Of a stretch of DNA of 38,201 bases, positions 28,336 to 35,501 are shown piece by piece. Both the position numbers and the translations under genes were made by a program. The notes beneath the pieces are model-generated. The model was given only the letters and a program-made list of their open reading frames with translations, was not told where the DNA came from and made no database searches. The first letter of the stretch is position 1, and the number at the start of each line of letters is the position of its first letter. The stretch covers positions 1 to 38,201 of the forward strand of contig JBEKJI010000021.1 in assembly GCA_050011315.1 (NCBI GenBank). Reading direction: 5' to 3'. The DNA comes from Fen-549 sp050011315. GTDB taxonomy: Bacteria; Actinomycetota; Thermoleophilia; Gaiellales; Gaiellaceae.

Positions 28336-29604
28336 ATGCTAGAAGCAGCTCGAGCACTGTTACAGGCGAATACCGAGACCGTCGAGTTTGAGGGCCGGGT
28401 TTGGCGCTACTCCGTGCCCTCGAAGCGTTCCTATCCCCACCAGTGGCTCTGGGATTCGGGCTTCCACGCTGTCGTCTGGTCGCTGGCAGACCCCGCCCGC
28501 GGCTGTGACGAATTGCGCTCGCTCTTTCGCTGGCAGTCGCCGAGCGGCTTTATCCCTCACGTCGTCTTCTGGCACTCCGAGCGCATCTACCTGCGCACCT
28601 GGCAGTACCTCGAGAGCGCCGGTTTCTGGAGCTTCCTGCCCCGCCGCCGACCTCGAACGACGGCCTTAACGCAGCCGCCGGTGCTGGCGACGGCGGTCGA
28701 GCGCCTGGTTCTGGCCGGCGCCGAGGATTTCCTGGCGGAAGCGCTGCCCGTGCTGGAGCGCTATTACCGCTACCTCGCCTCCGAGCGCGATCCCGACCGG
28801 GACGGCCTGATCTCAACCGTCTCGCAGTTCGAGACCGGCCTGGATTTCAGCCCCGCCTACGACCAGGCCATTGGTGCCGGTCCGCGTGCCGCACTCGAGA
28901 TCGCTCTCAATTCGCGCCGTGTCGAGATAAAGAACATGCTCGCCGGCTACGACCTCGAGCGGATTTTTACTCGCGAAGATCACACCGAGGACATGCTCGT
29001 AAACGCGATCTGGATCGACAATCTGAAGGTGCTTGCGCGTCTGGCCCGCCGCGCCGGGAAGACGGAGCTCGCCGCCTGGGCTGAGGCCAAATCCAGCCAG
29101 GCGCTGCAGTCTTTGCTCGAGCGAGCCTGGGATCCCCGGCGTGGCCTTTTCTTCAATCTCGTCGGCTCCACTGAGACTCGTTCCGAGGCGAAGACAATCC
29201 AGTGTCTGCTACCGCTGCTGCTCGAGGATTTGCCGGCCGATGTCGCGGAGCGCCTGCTTGCCCACCTGACCGATCCGCACGAGTTCTGGCCCGCTTATCC
29301 CGTGCCGTCGGTTGCCTTGGATGAGCCTTCCTATACCGACGACTCCCATCTTCACGGCCTGCGCCTGATCTGGCGCGGCCCCTGCTCGATGAACACCAAC
29401 TGGTTTCTGTATCAAGGGCTGCTTCGCCACGGCGAGGCCGGCTACGCGTCCCAGCTGGCCGAGCGCTCGCGGGAATTGGTCGAGCGCGGCGGCTTCAACG
29501 AGTTCTACAACGCACGTTCTGGCCGTCCGGTGGGGGCCAAGCGCTTTGGTTGGTCGACACTAGTTGCGGATATGCAGGCAGAGGCGGGTTCTGCGGAAGC
29601 CTAA
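28336..29604 (+). CDS. GH63-like glycoside hydrolase (mannosylglycerate-hydrolase type)
   Basis: 422 residues forming an (alpha/alpha)6-barrel enzyme without a signal peptide. Family cues: YPHQWLWDSGFHAVVWSLAD, where the WDS/T region lines the active site; SQFETGLDFSPAYD with the probable catalytic acid Asp; DDSHLHGLRLIWRGPCSMN; and NEFYNARSGRPVGAKRFGWS with the probable catalytic base Glu. The compact, cytoplasmic form matches bacterial GH63 enzymes that hydrolyse glucosyl- or mannosylglycerate, compatible solutes. A role in recovering such a solute is inferred. The start is ATG 28336 with GAAGAG nearby, not strong. Confidence 0.8.
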   Translation: MLEAARALLQANTETVEFEGRVWRYSVPSKRSYPHQWLWDSGFHAVVWSLADPARGCDELRSLFRWQSPSGFIPHVVFWHSERIYLRTWQYLESAGFWSFLPRRRPRTTALTQPPVLATAVERLVLAGAEDFLAEALPVLERYYRYLASERDPDRDGLISTVSQFETGLDFSPAYDQAIGAGPRAALEIALNSRRVEIKNMLAGYDLERIFTREDHTEDMLVNAIWIDNLKVLARLARRAGKTELAAWAEAKSSQALQSLLERAWDPRRGLFFNLVGSTETRSEAKTIQCLLPLLLEDLPADVAERLLAHLTDPHEFWPAYPVPSVALDEPSYTDDSHLHGLRLIWRGPCSMNTNWFLYQGLLRHGEAGYASQLAERSRELVERGGFNEFYNARSGRPVGAKRFGWSTLVADMQAEAGSAEA

Positions 29605-29625
29605 GGCGCTATCCTCTTCGTCGCT

Positions 29626-29698
29626 GCCGACGTAGCTCAGCTGGTAGAGCACTTCACTCGTAATGAAGGGGTCCGCGGTTCGAGTCCGCGCGTCGGCT
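29626..29698 (+). tRNA. tRNA-Thr (anticodon CGT)
   Basis: A complete cloverleaf: acceptor GCCGACG/CGTCGGC, D-arm GCTC...GAGC, anticodon stem CTTCA/TGAAG around the loop CTCGTAA (anticodon CGT, reading ACG), T-arm CGCGG/CCGCG with TTCGAGT, discriminator T. The CCA end is not encoded (TTCAAC follows). Confidence 0.97.
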
Positions 29699-29913
29699 TC
29701 AACGCTGCTTCAGGTACACCGCTCGCTGCTCGCTCCGACTGACCTCGGCCTCTGTTGCCACGGTGCTTTACATAGTCAGGGCGCGTTCTCGCGGTGCCTC
29801 GCGAGACACGGGGATACCTCACACCCTCGCCGCAGCGGCGCCATCCCGCGTGGGTGCGCCGGGTCCGCTCTCACAACTAAACAAAACGAGCCCACAGGAG
29901 CATCCTTACGGCG
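29699..29913. other. Intergenic region between tRNA-Thr and the ECF sigma gene
   Basis: No gene is supported. It contains one 7-bp hairpin, TCTCGCG (29787-29793) with CGCGAGA (29800-29806), without a T run. An AGGAG lies about 14 bases before the sigma gene start. An AT-rich patch, CAACTAAACAAAACG, just before it may hold the promoter. Confidence 0.4.
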
Positions 29914-30408
29914 ATGGTTCGAGTGAGGCTACCCGTCTCTGAGATCGAGTCGCTCTATCGGGAGCGCTACCGCCACTTTCTCCGGGTGGCGACGGCGATA
30001 GTCGATGACGAGGCGACAGGCCACGACGCCGTCCAAGAAGCGTTCTCGCGGGTGCTTAAGAAGCGCGCGTCTTTCCGCGACGAGTGCCCGCTCGAGGCGT
30101 GGGTCTGGCGGGTGGTCGTGAATACGGCGCGCGGCCAGCGCCGGGCGCAAGCCGCACGCCGCGAGTGGCCCGAGTCGGCCGGCGGAGGAGCGAGCCTGAA
30201 CGGTCGCGCGGAAAGCGACACAGGCATACGCGTCTGGATCGCGACGCTGCCAGAGCGACAGAGGCTGGCGATCTTTCTTCGCTACTTCGCCGACCTCGAT
30301 TACCAGGCGATCGCGACCGCGCTCGATGTCGAGGTCGGAACGGTTTCGGCGACGCTGAGCTCGGCACACCGGGCGCTGCGCCGCTCACTCGAGGAGGTTG
30401 AACGATGA
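29914..30408 (+). CDS. ECF-type RNA polymerase sigma factor
   Basis: 164 residues with sigma regions 2 and 4 only. Region 2: SLYRERYRHFLRVATAIVDD, then HDAVQEAFSRVLKKR and LEAWVWRVVVNTARG. Region 4: LPERQRLAIFLRYFADLDYQ, then AIATALDVEVGTVSATLSSA (helix-turn-helix binding the -35) and HRALRRSL. The next gene, encoding a single-pass membrane protein, overlaps its stop (ATGA), as with a sigma factor and its regulator. The trigger and regulon are unknown. Confidence 0.9.
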   Translation: MVRVRLPVSEIESLYRERYRHFLRVATAIVDDEATGHDAVQEAFSRVLKKRASFRDECPLEAWVWRVVVNTARGQRRAQAARREWPESAGGGASLNGRAESDTGIRVWIATLPERQRLAIFLRYFADLDYQAIATALDVEVGTVSATLSSAHRALRRSLEEVER

Positions 30409-32222
30409 TCGACCTAGATCCCCAAATCGTCTCCGAGCTTGACCGGACGTTCCCGCCTCCGAGCGGCGGGCGCGCCGACTGGCAAGACATCGTGGACCGC
30501 GCCGCGGGTCGTCGTCTCCGCATGGTGCCGAGCCGCCGACTCGTCGCGATCTCAACCGCGGTGATCGTTACGGCTGCGCTGGTCGCAGTAATGACTCCTG
30601 TGGGAGCGGCGGTCGTTCGCGGTCTCGACGGGTTCGCGGCCTGGATCAGCGGCGAACCGGGTCAGCCTGCCTCATCCGCGGAACAGCAAGCGTTTCAGCA
30701 CGCCAACGAACGCTCTTGGTCCGGCTTCGCTCCCGGTACCGAGCTACGTCGTCTGATCCAGACGAGTTTGAACGGCACGAGCTACACGCTCTACGGCTTC
30801 CGGAGCGGGAATCAGCTCTGTCTTCGCCTCGTCGCCAGCGGCGCCGTATCCGCCACCTCGACGCACTGCGCGCCGCTGCAAGCGCTGCAGACGGCGAAGG
30901 AGCCCGCCCTTGTGGTTGCCGCCGACGAGCCGTTCAGCTCGACGAACGCGCCCCCGAACGACGAGGGCTTGGTGCCCGAAGTGACCTCGGCGAGCTTCGG
31001 CATCGTCTCCGACGGCGTCACACAGGTACTGCTGCGCGCGGACGACGGCAGCCACGACGCCCTCGTCGCCTCGAACGCGTTTTTATATGTGGCCGATCAC
31101 CCGCAGCCCGGCGTCCTCGTCCGCAGCGTCCAAGCGGTCGCCGGCGACGGGTCGAACGTCGCCCTGCCCTTCCAGTCAGCACCCGGGATGCTCGATATGC
31201 CGCAGCCGCCGAAAGGCACTCCGCAGGGGCCGGCGCAGGTCGATCTCCGCGTGAGCGGCGGCACGATCGGCTGGTTCGACGCGCGTGAGCCAAGGGGAAA
31301 GCCGCTCCCGGCCGAGCTACGGCAATATCCGCTCTTCGCGCACGACAGGTACGTGTTCGGTCGCGTGATCCAGCCCGACCCTCAGAGTGCCGACCGCATC
31401 GCCGTCGTCCTCATCGACGGCTTCCGGGAACCCGAGAAAGGCGCCAAGGTTGCCGGTCTCTGTCTCATGATGGGCAGCGGAGAACATGCGACGGGCACAT
31501 GCAACTCACTCAGCCGCCTGTTCAAGCTCGGCCCGCTCGATATCGAACTGAGCGGCTCCGGCTCAGACCAGTTCTCGCTCCTTGAAGGACTCGCGAGCGA
31601 CGACGTCGCCCAGATAAAGCTGTTCCTCGCGTCCGGCGACACTGTGGACGTCCCGCTCACGGACAACGTCTTCCTCGTCCGAGTCGGCCGCGCCGCCTAC
31701 CCGATCCGGCTCGTCGCCTACGACACCCAGCAGCGCGTGATCGACATCCGTACGTACGAGAGCGACGGGATGACCAGCCGCGCGCCGAGGCAGGCCTCCG
31801 CCAGCGTCCGTGAGCTCTTCCGCGTCAGCGCCGCCGACGGCACCACGGCGATCGTCCGCGCCGGTGACCCCGCGGGCGGCTATCGCTGCTATTCGATCAT
31901 CTACGGCACGGGCACCCAGGCGGGAGGCTGCCCACCCTGGCCGCTCACCGACAAGATCACCGAAGGGAACCCGCTGCTACTCATTAGCGCCAACACTGCC
32001 GGGAACGACGTGTTCCTCGGTGGCCAGGTGCCAGACCAGGTGGCGTCCGTGACCGTCACGTTCACGGACGGAGCTGTCGCGAACGCCAAGACGGAAGACG
32101 GGTTCGTCGTCTACCCAATCCCCGCCGCCGAGCTCGCTAACGGCAGAACGCTACTAGCGCTCCGCGCCTACGACCGGTCCGGCGCACAGATCGCTCAACG
32201 AGGCTTTGGAATCCGAAGGTAA
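30405..32222 (+). CDS. Single-pass membrane protein coupled to the ECF sigma factor
   Basis: 605 residues: a short cytoplasmic N-terminus (about 1-45, with DWQDIVDRAAGRRLR), one membrane helix (about 46-68, LVAISTAVIVTAALVAVMTP), then about 535 extracellular residues, beta-rich and low in cysteine (CLRLV, THCAP, GLCLMM, GTCNS, YRCYS, GGCPP). No known domain was recognised and it lacks the zinc motif of ZAS anti-sigma factors. Its coupling to the sigma gene suggests that the short cytoplasmic part controls the sigma factor while the large outer part senses a signal; this is inference from position. The extracellular part seems to repeat a similar beta fold (several '-VTVTFTDG/V-L-DG' strands). 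Confidence 0.72.
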   Translation: MIDLDPQIVSELDRTFPPPSGGRADWQDIVDRAAGRRLRMVPSRRLVAISTAVIVTAALVAVMTPVGAAVVRGLDGFAAWISGEPGQPASSAEQQAFQHANERSWSGFAPGTELRRLIQTSLNGTSYTLYGFRSGNQLCLRLVASGAVSATSTHCAPLQALQTAKEPALVVAADEPFSSTNAPPNDEGLVPEVTSASFGIVSDGVTQVLLRADDGSHDALVASNAFLYVADHPQPGVLVRSVQAVAGDGSNVALPFQSAPGMLDMPQPPKGTPQGPAQVDLRVSGGTIGWFDAREPRGKPLPAELRQYPLFAHDRYVFGRVIQPDPQSADRIAVVLIDGFREPEKGAKVAGLCLMMGSGEHATGTCNSLSRLFKLGPLDIELSGSGSDQFSLLEGLASDDVAQIKLFLASGDTVDVPLTDNVFLVRVGRAAYPIRLVAYDTQQRVIDIRTYESDGMTSRAPRQASASVRELFRVSAADGTTAIVRAGDPAGGYRCYSIIYGTGTQAGGCPPWPLTDKITEGNPLLLISANTAGNDVFLGGQVPDQVASVTVTFTDGAVANAKTEDGFVVYPIPAAELANGRTLLALRAYDRSGAQIAQRGFGIRR

Positions 32223-32268
32223 TCCGCAACGCACGTGTGTCGCGTTTACGCGTCCTCGCCTCTCGAGA

Positions 32269-32314
32269 TTCCACGGTAAGAAGGGGGTCCACGGTTCGAA
32301 TCCGTGAGAGGGAT
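32269..32314 (+). pseudogene. tRNA-Thr(GGT) 3'-half remnant
   Basis: The sequence from the anticodon (GGT, 32275-32277, followed by AA) through the variable region, T-arm (CACGG/TTCGAAT/CCGTG, 32290-32306) and acceptor strand AGAGGGA is tRNA-like, whereas nothing upstream forms a D-arm or 5' acceptor strand. The base before the anticodon is C rather than the invariant T, and the anticodon stem is mismatched at two positions. It is not a working tRNA. Such 3' halves are what integrases leave as attachment sites. Confidence 0.6.
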
Positions 32315-32426
32315 TCCGCTAATGGAGCCAAGTCGGAGACGATCGTGGCAGCGATACGGGTCCGTCCTCGGCGTAGCTGAATCATGGCCGCGTTCCAAAC
32401 CGCGAACGCCAATACCTTGCGCGGTC

Positions 32427-32774
32427 TTAGCGCCGCAGTAGGGAGAACGACACCATACGGTGCGTCCGCGCGTCGAGCGTGATCGTTGCGATCCGTCCGA
32501 GAATTTGCGCCCCCGGCGGTCGTCCTCCAGGACACCCTTCGCAGTTGACGGTGCGGTTGAATCTCAGCGTCACGCTCAGCGTCTTCTTCCCCCGGTGGTA
32601 GCTGATGGACGCCGGCTTCGGATCCCCAACAAACATCTTCCGCACGAGGCCTGCCTCCTTCGTAACCCACTTCGGCTGCGACTGCGTGGTCGCCGTCTGC
32701 CGTGAGCTACCGCACGCCGTGGCGAATAACACGAGCGCTGCGATTATCACTACGAGGAGCGTTGCGTTCTTCAT
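32427..32774 (-). CDS. Small putative lipoprotein
   Basis: 115 residues. The N-terminus has a lipoprotein signal: MKNATLLVVIIAALV, then the lipobox FATAC with the cysteine at about residue 21. The mature part of about 95 residues has a CEGC pair (in NRTVNCEGCPGG) and a beta-rich region (KTLSVTLRFNR, ATITLDARTHRMVSFSLLRR). No family recognised. It stands alone on this strand. Confidence 0.6.
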   Translation of the reverse strand: MKNATLLVVIIAALVLFATACGSSRQTATTQSQPKWVTKEAGLVRKMFVGDPKPASISYHRGKKTLSVTLRFNRTVNCEGCPGGRPPGAQILGRIATITLDARTHRMVSFSLLRR

Positions 32775-32864
32775 TTCACTGTTTATACGCGACCGCTCGC
32801 CGCTTCGTCACGCCGTTTCGCAGGCATAGGCTGTCGAGCGCGGACGGCCTACCTGCCCCGTTCC

Positions 32865-33094
32865 GCGTTCGCCCACGTCCGCGCGGCCGAGCCGGCCGGA
32901 CCTACGGAACCGGCACGGCAACGGCCGCTACGGCGCGTGTGCGAGCTGCGGCCAGGGGCTGGCGAGCCTGATCACGCGTGCGAGCTCGACCGCCGGCCAG
33001 GACGGCGGCGGGCAGCCCTTCATGCGCATCGCCTAAAATGACTGAGCCGCCTCGAGTTCCGAATCGTGATACCGGCCAGCTTCGTCACCTTCGG
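32865..33094. repeat. Imperfect direct repeat, copy 1
   Basis: About 230 bases closely matching 34524-34739 in the same orientation (roughly 80-85% by eye), with one 14-base length difference. On the minus strand both copies encode the same short C-terminal peptide, here PSWPAVELARVIRLASPWPQ followed by LAHAP and a stop at 32928-32930, and the upstream phrase PKVTKLAGITIRNSRRL. In this copy the extra 14 bases put the two parts in different frames, so it is a broken remnant. Confidence 0.7.
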
Positions 33095-33224
33095 TGAGAC
33101 CCAGATCAGAAGGTTCCGACGTAGTTTCCATGCGTATCATGGTCGCTTGGCGAACTGGCCTTCCGGGTATGGTCACTTCGACGACTTGCTCGTACTTTGT
33201 GGCTATACCAGACTAAGGAGGTAT

Positions 33225-33677
33225 ATGACTACCCTAGATTCGGGCGACCAAGCGATATTCGAAGAGGCATACCGGCAGGCACGGACGAGCCTTGACGAGC
33301 ACGGCATTCCGATCGGCGCGGCGCTGGGTCTTGACGGCACGCTCATTGCTTCTGGTCATAATGAGCGGGTTCAAAACGGTGATCCAATCGCCCACGGCGA
33401 GATAGCTTGCCTTAGAAACGCCGGTCGGCGAAGAGACTACCGGCAGATGACACTTTTTACAACGCTCGCTCCGTGCGACATGTGCACAGGAGCAATCTTG
33501 CTATTCGGCATTCCGCGAGTAGTCGTCGGCGAGGCTCAAACATTTCCTGGGATGCTCGACTACCTTATATCTCGAGGAGTCGCAGTCACCCTACTAAATG
33601 ACGATCGCTGCGTAGCACTAATGCGAGAATTCCAGCAGCGCTTCCCAGAGGTATGGCGAGAAGATATCGGTGACTGA
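33225..33677 (+). CDS. Fcy1-type cytosine deaminase
   Basis: 150 residues. Zinc ligands H57 and catalytic E59 in AHGEIACLRNAGR, and C84/C87 in LAPCDMCTGA, define the CDA fold. Several phrases match yeast cytosine deaminase Fcy1 as I remember it: SGHNERVQNG, TLFTTLAPCDMCTGAILLFG, IPRVVVGE and the C-terminal WREDIG (yeast: FEDIGE). The enzyme should convert free cytosine to uracil, using the small eukaryote-like fold rather than the CodA TIM barrel. ATG 33225 is chosen for AAGGAGG just upstream (3-base spacing); the frame is open from 33066. Codon use is clearly less GC-biased than in the flanking operons, which suggests transfer. A membrane protein gene converges on it 21 bases downstream. Confidence 0.85.
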   Translation: MTTLDSGDQAIFEEAYRQARTSLDEHGIPIGAALGLDGTLIASGHNERVQNGDPIAHGEIACLRNAGRRRDYRQMTLFTTLAPCDMCTGAILLFGIPRVVVGEAQTFPGMLDYLISRGVAVTLLNDDRCVALMREFQQRFPEVWREDIGD

Positions 33678-33698
33678 TCTGTCGGCTACTGCTGTCTT

Positions 33699-34295
33699 TC
33701 ATACCGTGCGATAGAGGATCGCTCCAACTGCGAGAGCAAGTAGTGATACCAAGGCGGCGATCCACGCTAGCCGGTAGAAGACCGACCGACGATCGCGGAC
33801 GTGAAGGAGGTGACTGAAATAGCTGGTCGAACTCTGAAAATCAGTCGTTTCCGTCCAAAATAAGCATATAACGATTAAGGTCAGCGCTGAGGATAAACTG
33901 GCGCAGATTAGTGCCACGATGATTGCGACGGTACCCGGTCCGCCTGTGCCCTTAGGGAGAGTTAGAGCGATTGCGGACACCCCGACCAGGATTGAATCGA
34001 ACTGTAAGAGCGCTGCGGCCTTTCCGTCCAGGATGGTTAAGCAGTTATAGAGATGCTCGTGCTCGAGTTGCTGCTCCGGCGACAGGCTAAGGCCTCGGAT
34101 CGCACGAAGATGTTCGGCGGTTCCGGCACCAGTTCTCTGGGTTCCTTGGAAGATGAAGTCCTTCAAGGTGACTCGCATCGCGAGATCCGCGAGCGATCGG
34201 AATGCCTGCGCTACGTGGCGGAACTTAGTTAGCATTTTCCTCATGTACATCGCCTCGGCGTTTGAGGCGTTCCGCTTAGTTCCTTCGTTGAGCAC
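33699..34295 (-). CDS. Small multi-pass membrane protein, effector-like topology
   Basis: 198 residues (or 183 if ATG 34250 is used; GTG 34295 has no clear ribosome-binding site). A soluble helical N-terminus (about 1-85) leads to EHLYNCLTILDGKAAALLQF, directly followed by a membrane helix (SILVGVSAIALTL). A second helix is AIIVALICASLSSALTLIVI and a third FYRLAWIAALVSLLALAVG near the C-terminus. The 'LDxKAxALL' entry into the first helix resembles 2TM/Pycsar-type membrane effectors of bacterial nucleotide-signalling defence; this is pattern memory, not a search result. No cyclase gene is adjacent. Base composition is like the neighbouring deaminase. Confidence 0.6.
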   Translation of the reverse strand: MLNEGTKRNASNAEAMYMRKMLTKFRHVAQAFRSLADLAMRVTLKDFIFQGTQRTGAGTAEHLRAIRGLSLSPEQQLEHEHLYNCLTILDGKAAALLQFDSILVGVSAIALTLPKGTGGPGTVAIIVALICASLSSALTLIVICLFWTETTDFQSSTSYFSHLLHVRDRRSVFYRLAWIAALVSLLALAVGAILYRTV

Positions 34296-34421
34296 TGGCC
34301 GATCACGTAGTCGTTCGAGCGCTTCCTGTTGTCATGAGTAAATATCCCGCATCGGAGGGGATGAGTCAAATACGGTGCCAAGCATTCCGGGTTAGAAAGA
34401 GTGCGTCTACTCCTGCGAAAA

Positions 34422-34446
34422 TGCTCCCAGCGGGATTCGAACCCGC
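34422..34446 (-). pseudogene. tRNA 3'-end fragment (T-arm and acceptor strand)
   Basis: On the minus strand, GCGGG-TTCGAAT-CCCGC (34430-34446) is a perfect T-arm, followed by TGGGAGC and discriminator A. The sequence 5' to it (containing CTCTTTAAGG, reminiscent of a Lys anticodon loop CTCTTAA) cannot form an anticodon stem, and no D-arm or matching 5' strand GCTCCCA occurs. It is a fragment, probably an attachment-site remnant. Confidence 0.55.
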
Positions 34447-34523
34447 CCTTAAAGAGCTAGACCGCGCGCCCCGCGCTTACGCGCCGGACGAAGCGCTTCT
34501 GACGAAGCTCGCCGATCGCTACT

Positions 34524-34739
34524 GCGTTCACCCACGTTCGCGTGGTCGAGCCAGCCGGACCTTCGGAACCGCCACGACAACGGCCGCTACGGCGCGCGTG
34601 CGAGCCGAGGCCAGGAGCCGGCGAGCCTGATCACGCGCGCGAACTCGACCGCCGGCCAGGACGGGTCGGGCAGAGCCCCTAGGTGTCCGAGCCGCCTCAG
34701 GTTTCGCATCGTCACCCCTGTCAGCTTCGTCACCTTCGG
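34524..34739. repeat. Imperfect direct repeat, copy 2
   Basis: Partner of 32865-33094. On the minus strand it lies within an open frame (34587-34796) reading APKVTKLTGVTMRNLRRLGH, then PSWPAVEFARVIRLAGSWPR, LARAP and stop. The shared peptide ending in both copies suggests that they derive from the 3' part of one gene, which I do not recognise. The two copies bracket the deaminase and membrane-protein genes. Confidence 0.7.
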
Positions 34740-34872
34740 CGCCTGATCGCGTCTCTGATGGGAGAAGCGATTCGACCATCGCCTCTCTTCTGTCAAAGAG
34801 TTGCCGAGGGGATCCCTCGTTCAGGATCACCCTTCAGCTGCTCGGGCATACGGGAGACGCGATAATGCGACT

Positions 34873-35418
34873 GTGAACGCGCGAGATCTCGCACCACCTT
34901 CCGATGCTGAGCGGTGGCGGCTGGAGATCATCGAAAGACGTCGAGCGCATGCAGCGACATTCAGCTGGTCTGTCCCGGGTCTTGCCATCGCCGGCCAAGC
35001 GTTTCTTCTCTCGGTGGCTCTTCGCCCTGACGTAACGTCGGTTGCTCGCCTTTTTGCGGCCCTCGCCGGCTGCATCGCGGCTATCGCCGCAACCCATTTG
35101 TACGCGAAGCAGATTTACCTGTTCGATCTGTACGAAGCGTTCCTCGAAGGCGAGCGGCAGCGGCTCGGCCTGCCCGGATTGCAGACTGATGAGTTGCTCG
35201 CTGCCGGCCCCTTCCCGTCAAACACGAAATTCGCGCAGCAGAAGTGGGGAGAAACGGGCGCCGCCTGGTATTGGCTTATTGTCCGGTGGCGCTCCGCTTT
35301 TGTGTGGCTTGTCGCGCTGACCGTGTTTGTCCTAATCGATGGCGCACTCCTTGTCTACTCAATCCTCGCGCTCGTTGGGCATGACCCGCATTGGCTGGGT
35401 CGGACGGTCGCTCACTAG
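34873..35418 (+). CDS. Small membrane protein of unknown function
   Basis: 181 residues from GTG 34873. Cytoplasmic N-terminus with a basic helix (WRLEIIERRRAHAATF), two adjacent membrane helices (WSVPGLAIAGQAFLLSVAL; LFAALAGCIAAIAATHLYAK), a soluble middle of about 60 residues (LFDLYEAFLEGERQRLGLPG), then one long helix or two (AFVWLVALTVFVLIDGALLV). I recognise no family. The start is uncertain: GGGAGA lies about 15 bases upstream, and the frame is open further left to 34801. Confidence 0.6.
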   Translation: MNARDLAPPSDAERWRLEIIERRRAHAATFSWSVPGLAIAGQAFLLSVALRPDVTSVARLFAALAGCIAAIAATHLYAKQIYLFDLYEAFLEGERQRLGLPGLQTDELLAAGPFPSNTKFAQQKWGETGAAWYWLIVRWRSAFVWLVALTVFVLIDGALLVYSILALVGHDPHWLGRTVAH

Positions 35419-35501
35419 AGAGAGCACGTCGCGCGGGCAACGAGCGCGTCCAGGCGATGGCGGTAACCGCGATCTGTGAGTGCGTCAAGTACCTGCCTTC
35501 A

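Noticed and set aside
29637..29822. 61-residue minus-strand open frame containing GLEPRTPSLRVKCSTS
   Set aside because: It is the reverse complement of tRNA-Thr; this peptide pattern is a well-known artefact of antisense reading through tRNA genes.
34430..34500. Possible complete unusual tRNA (suppressor or Lys type) on the minus strand
   Set aside because: No numbering gives a paired anticodon stem, and there is no D-arm or matching 5' acceptor strand.
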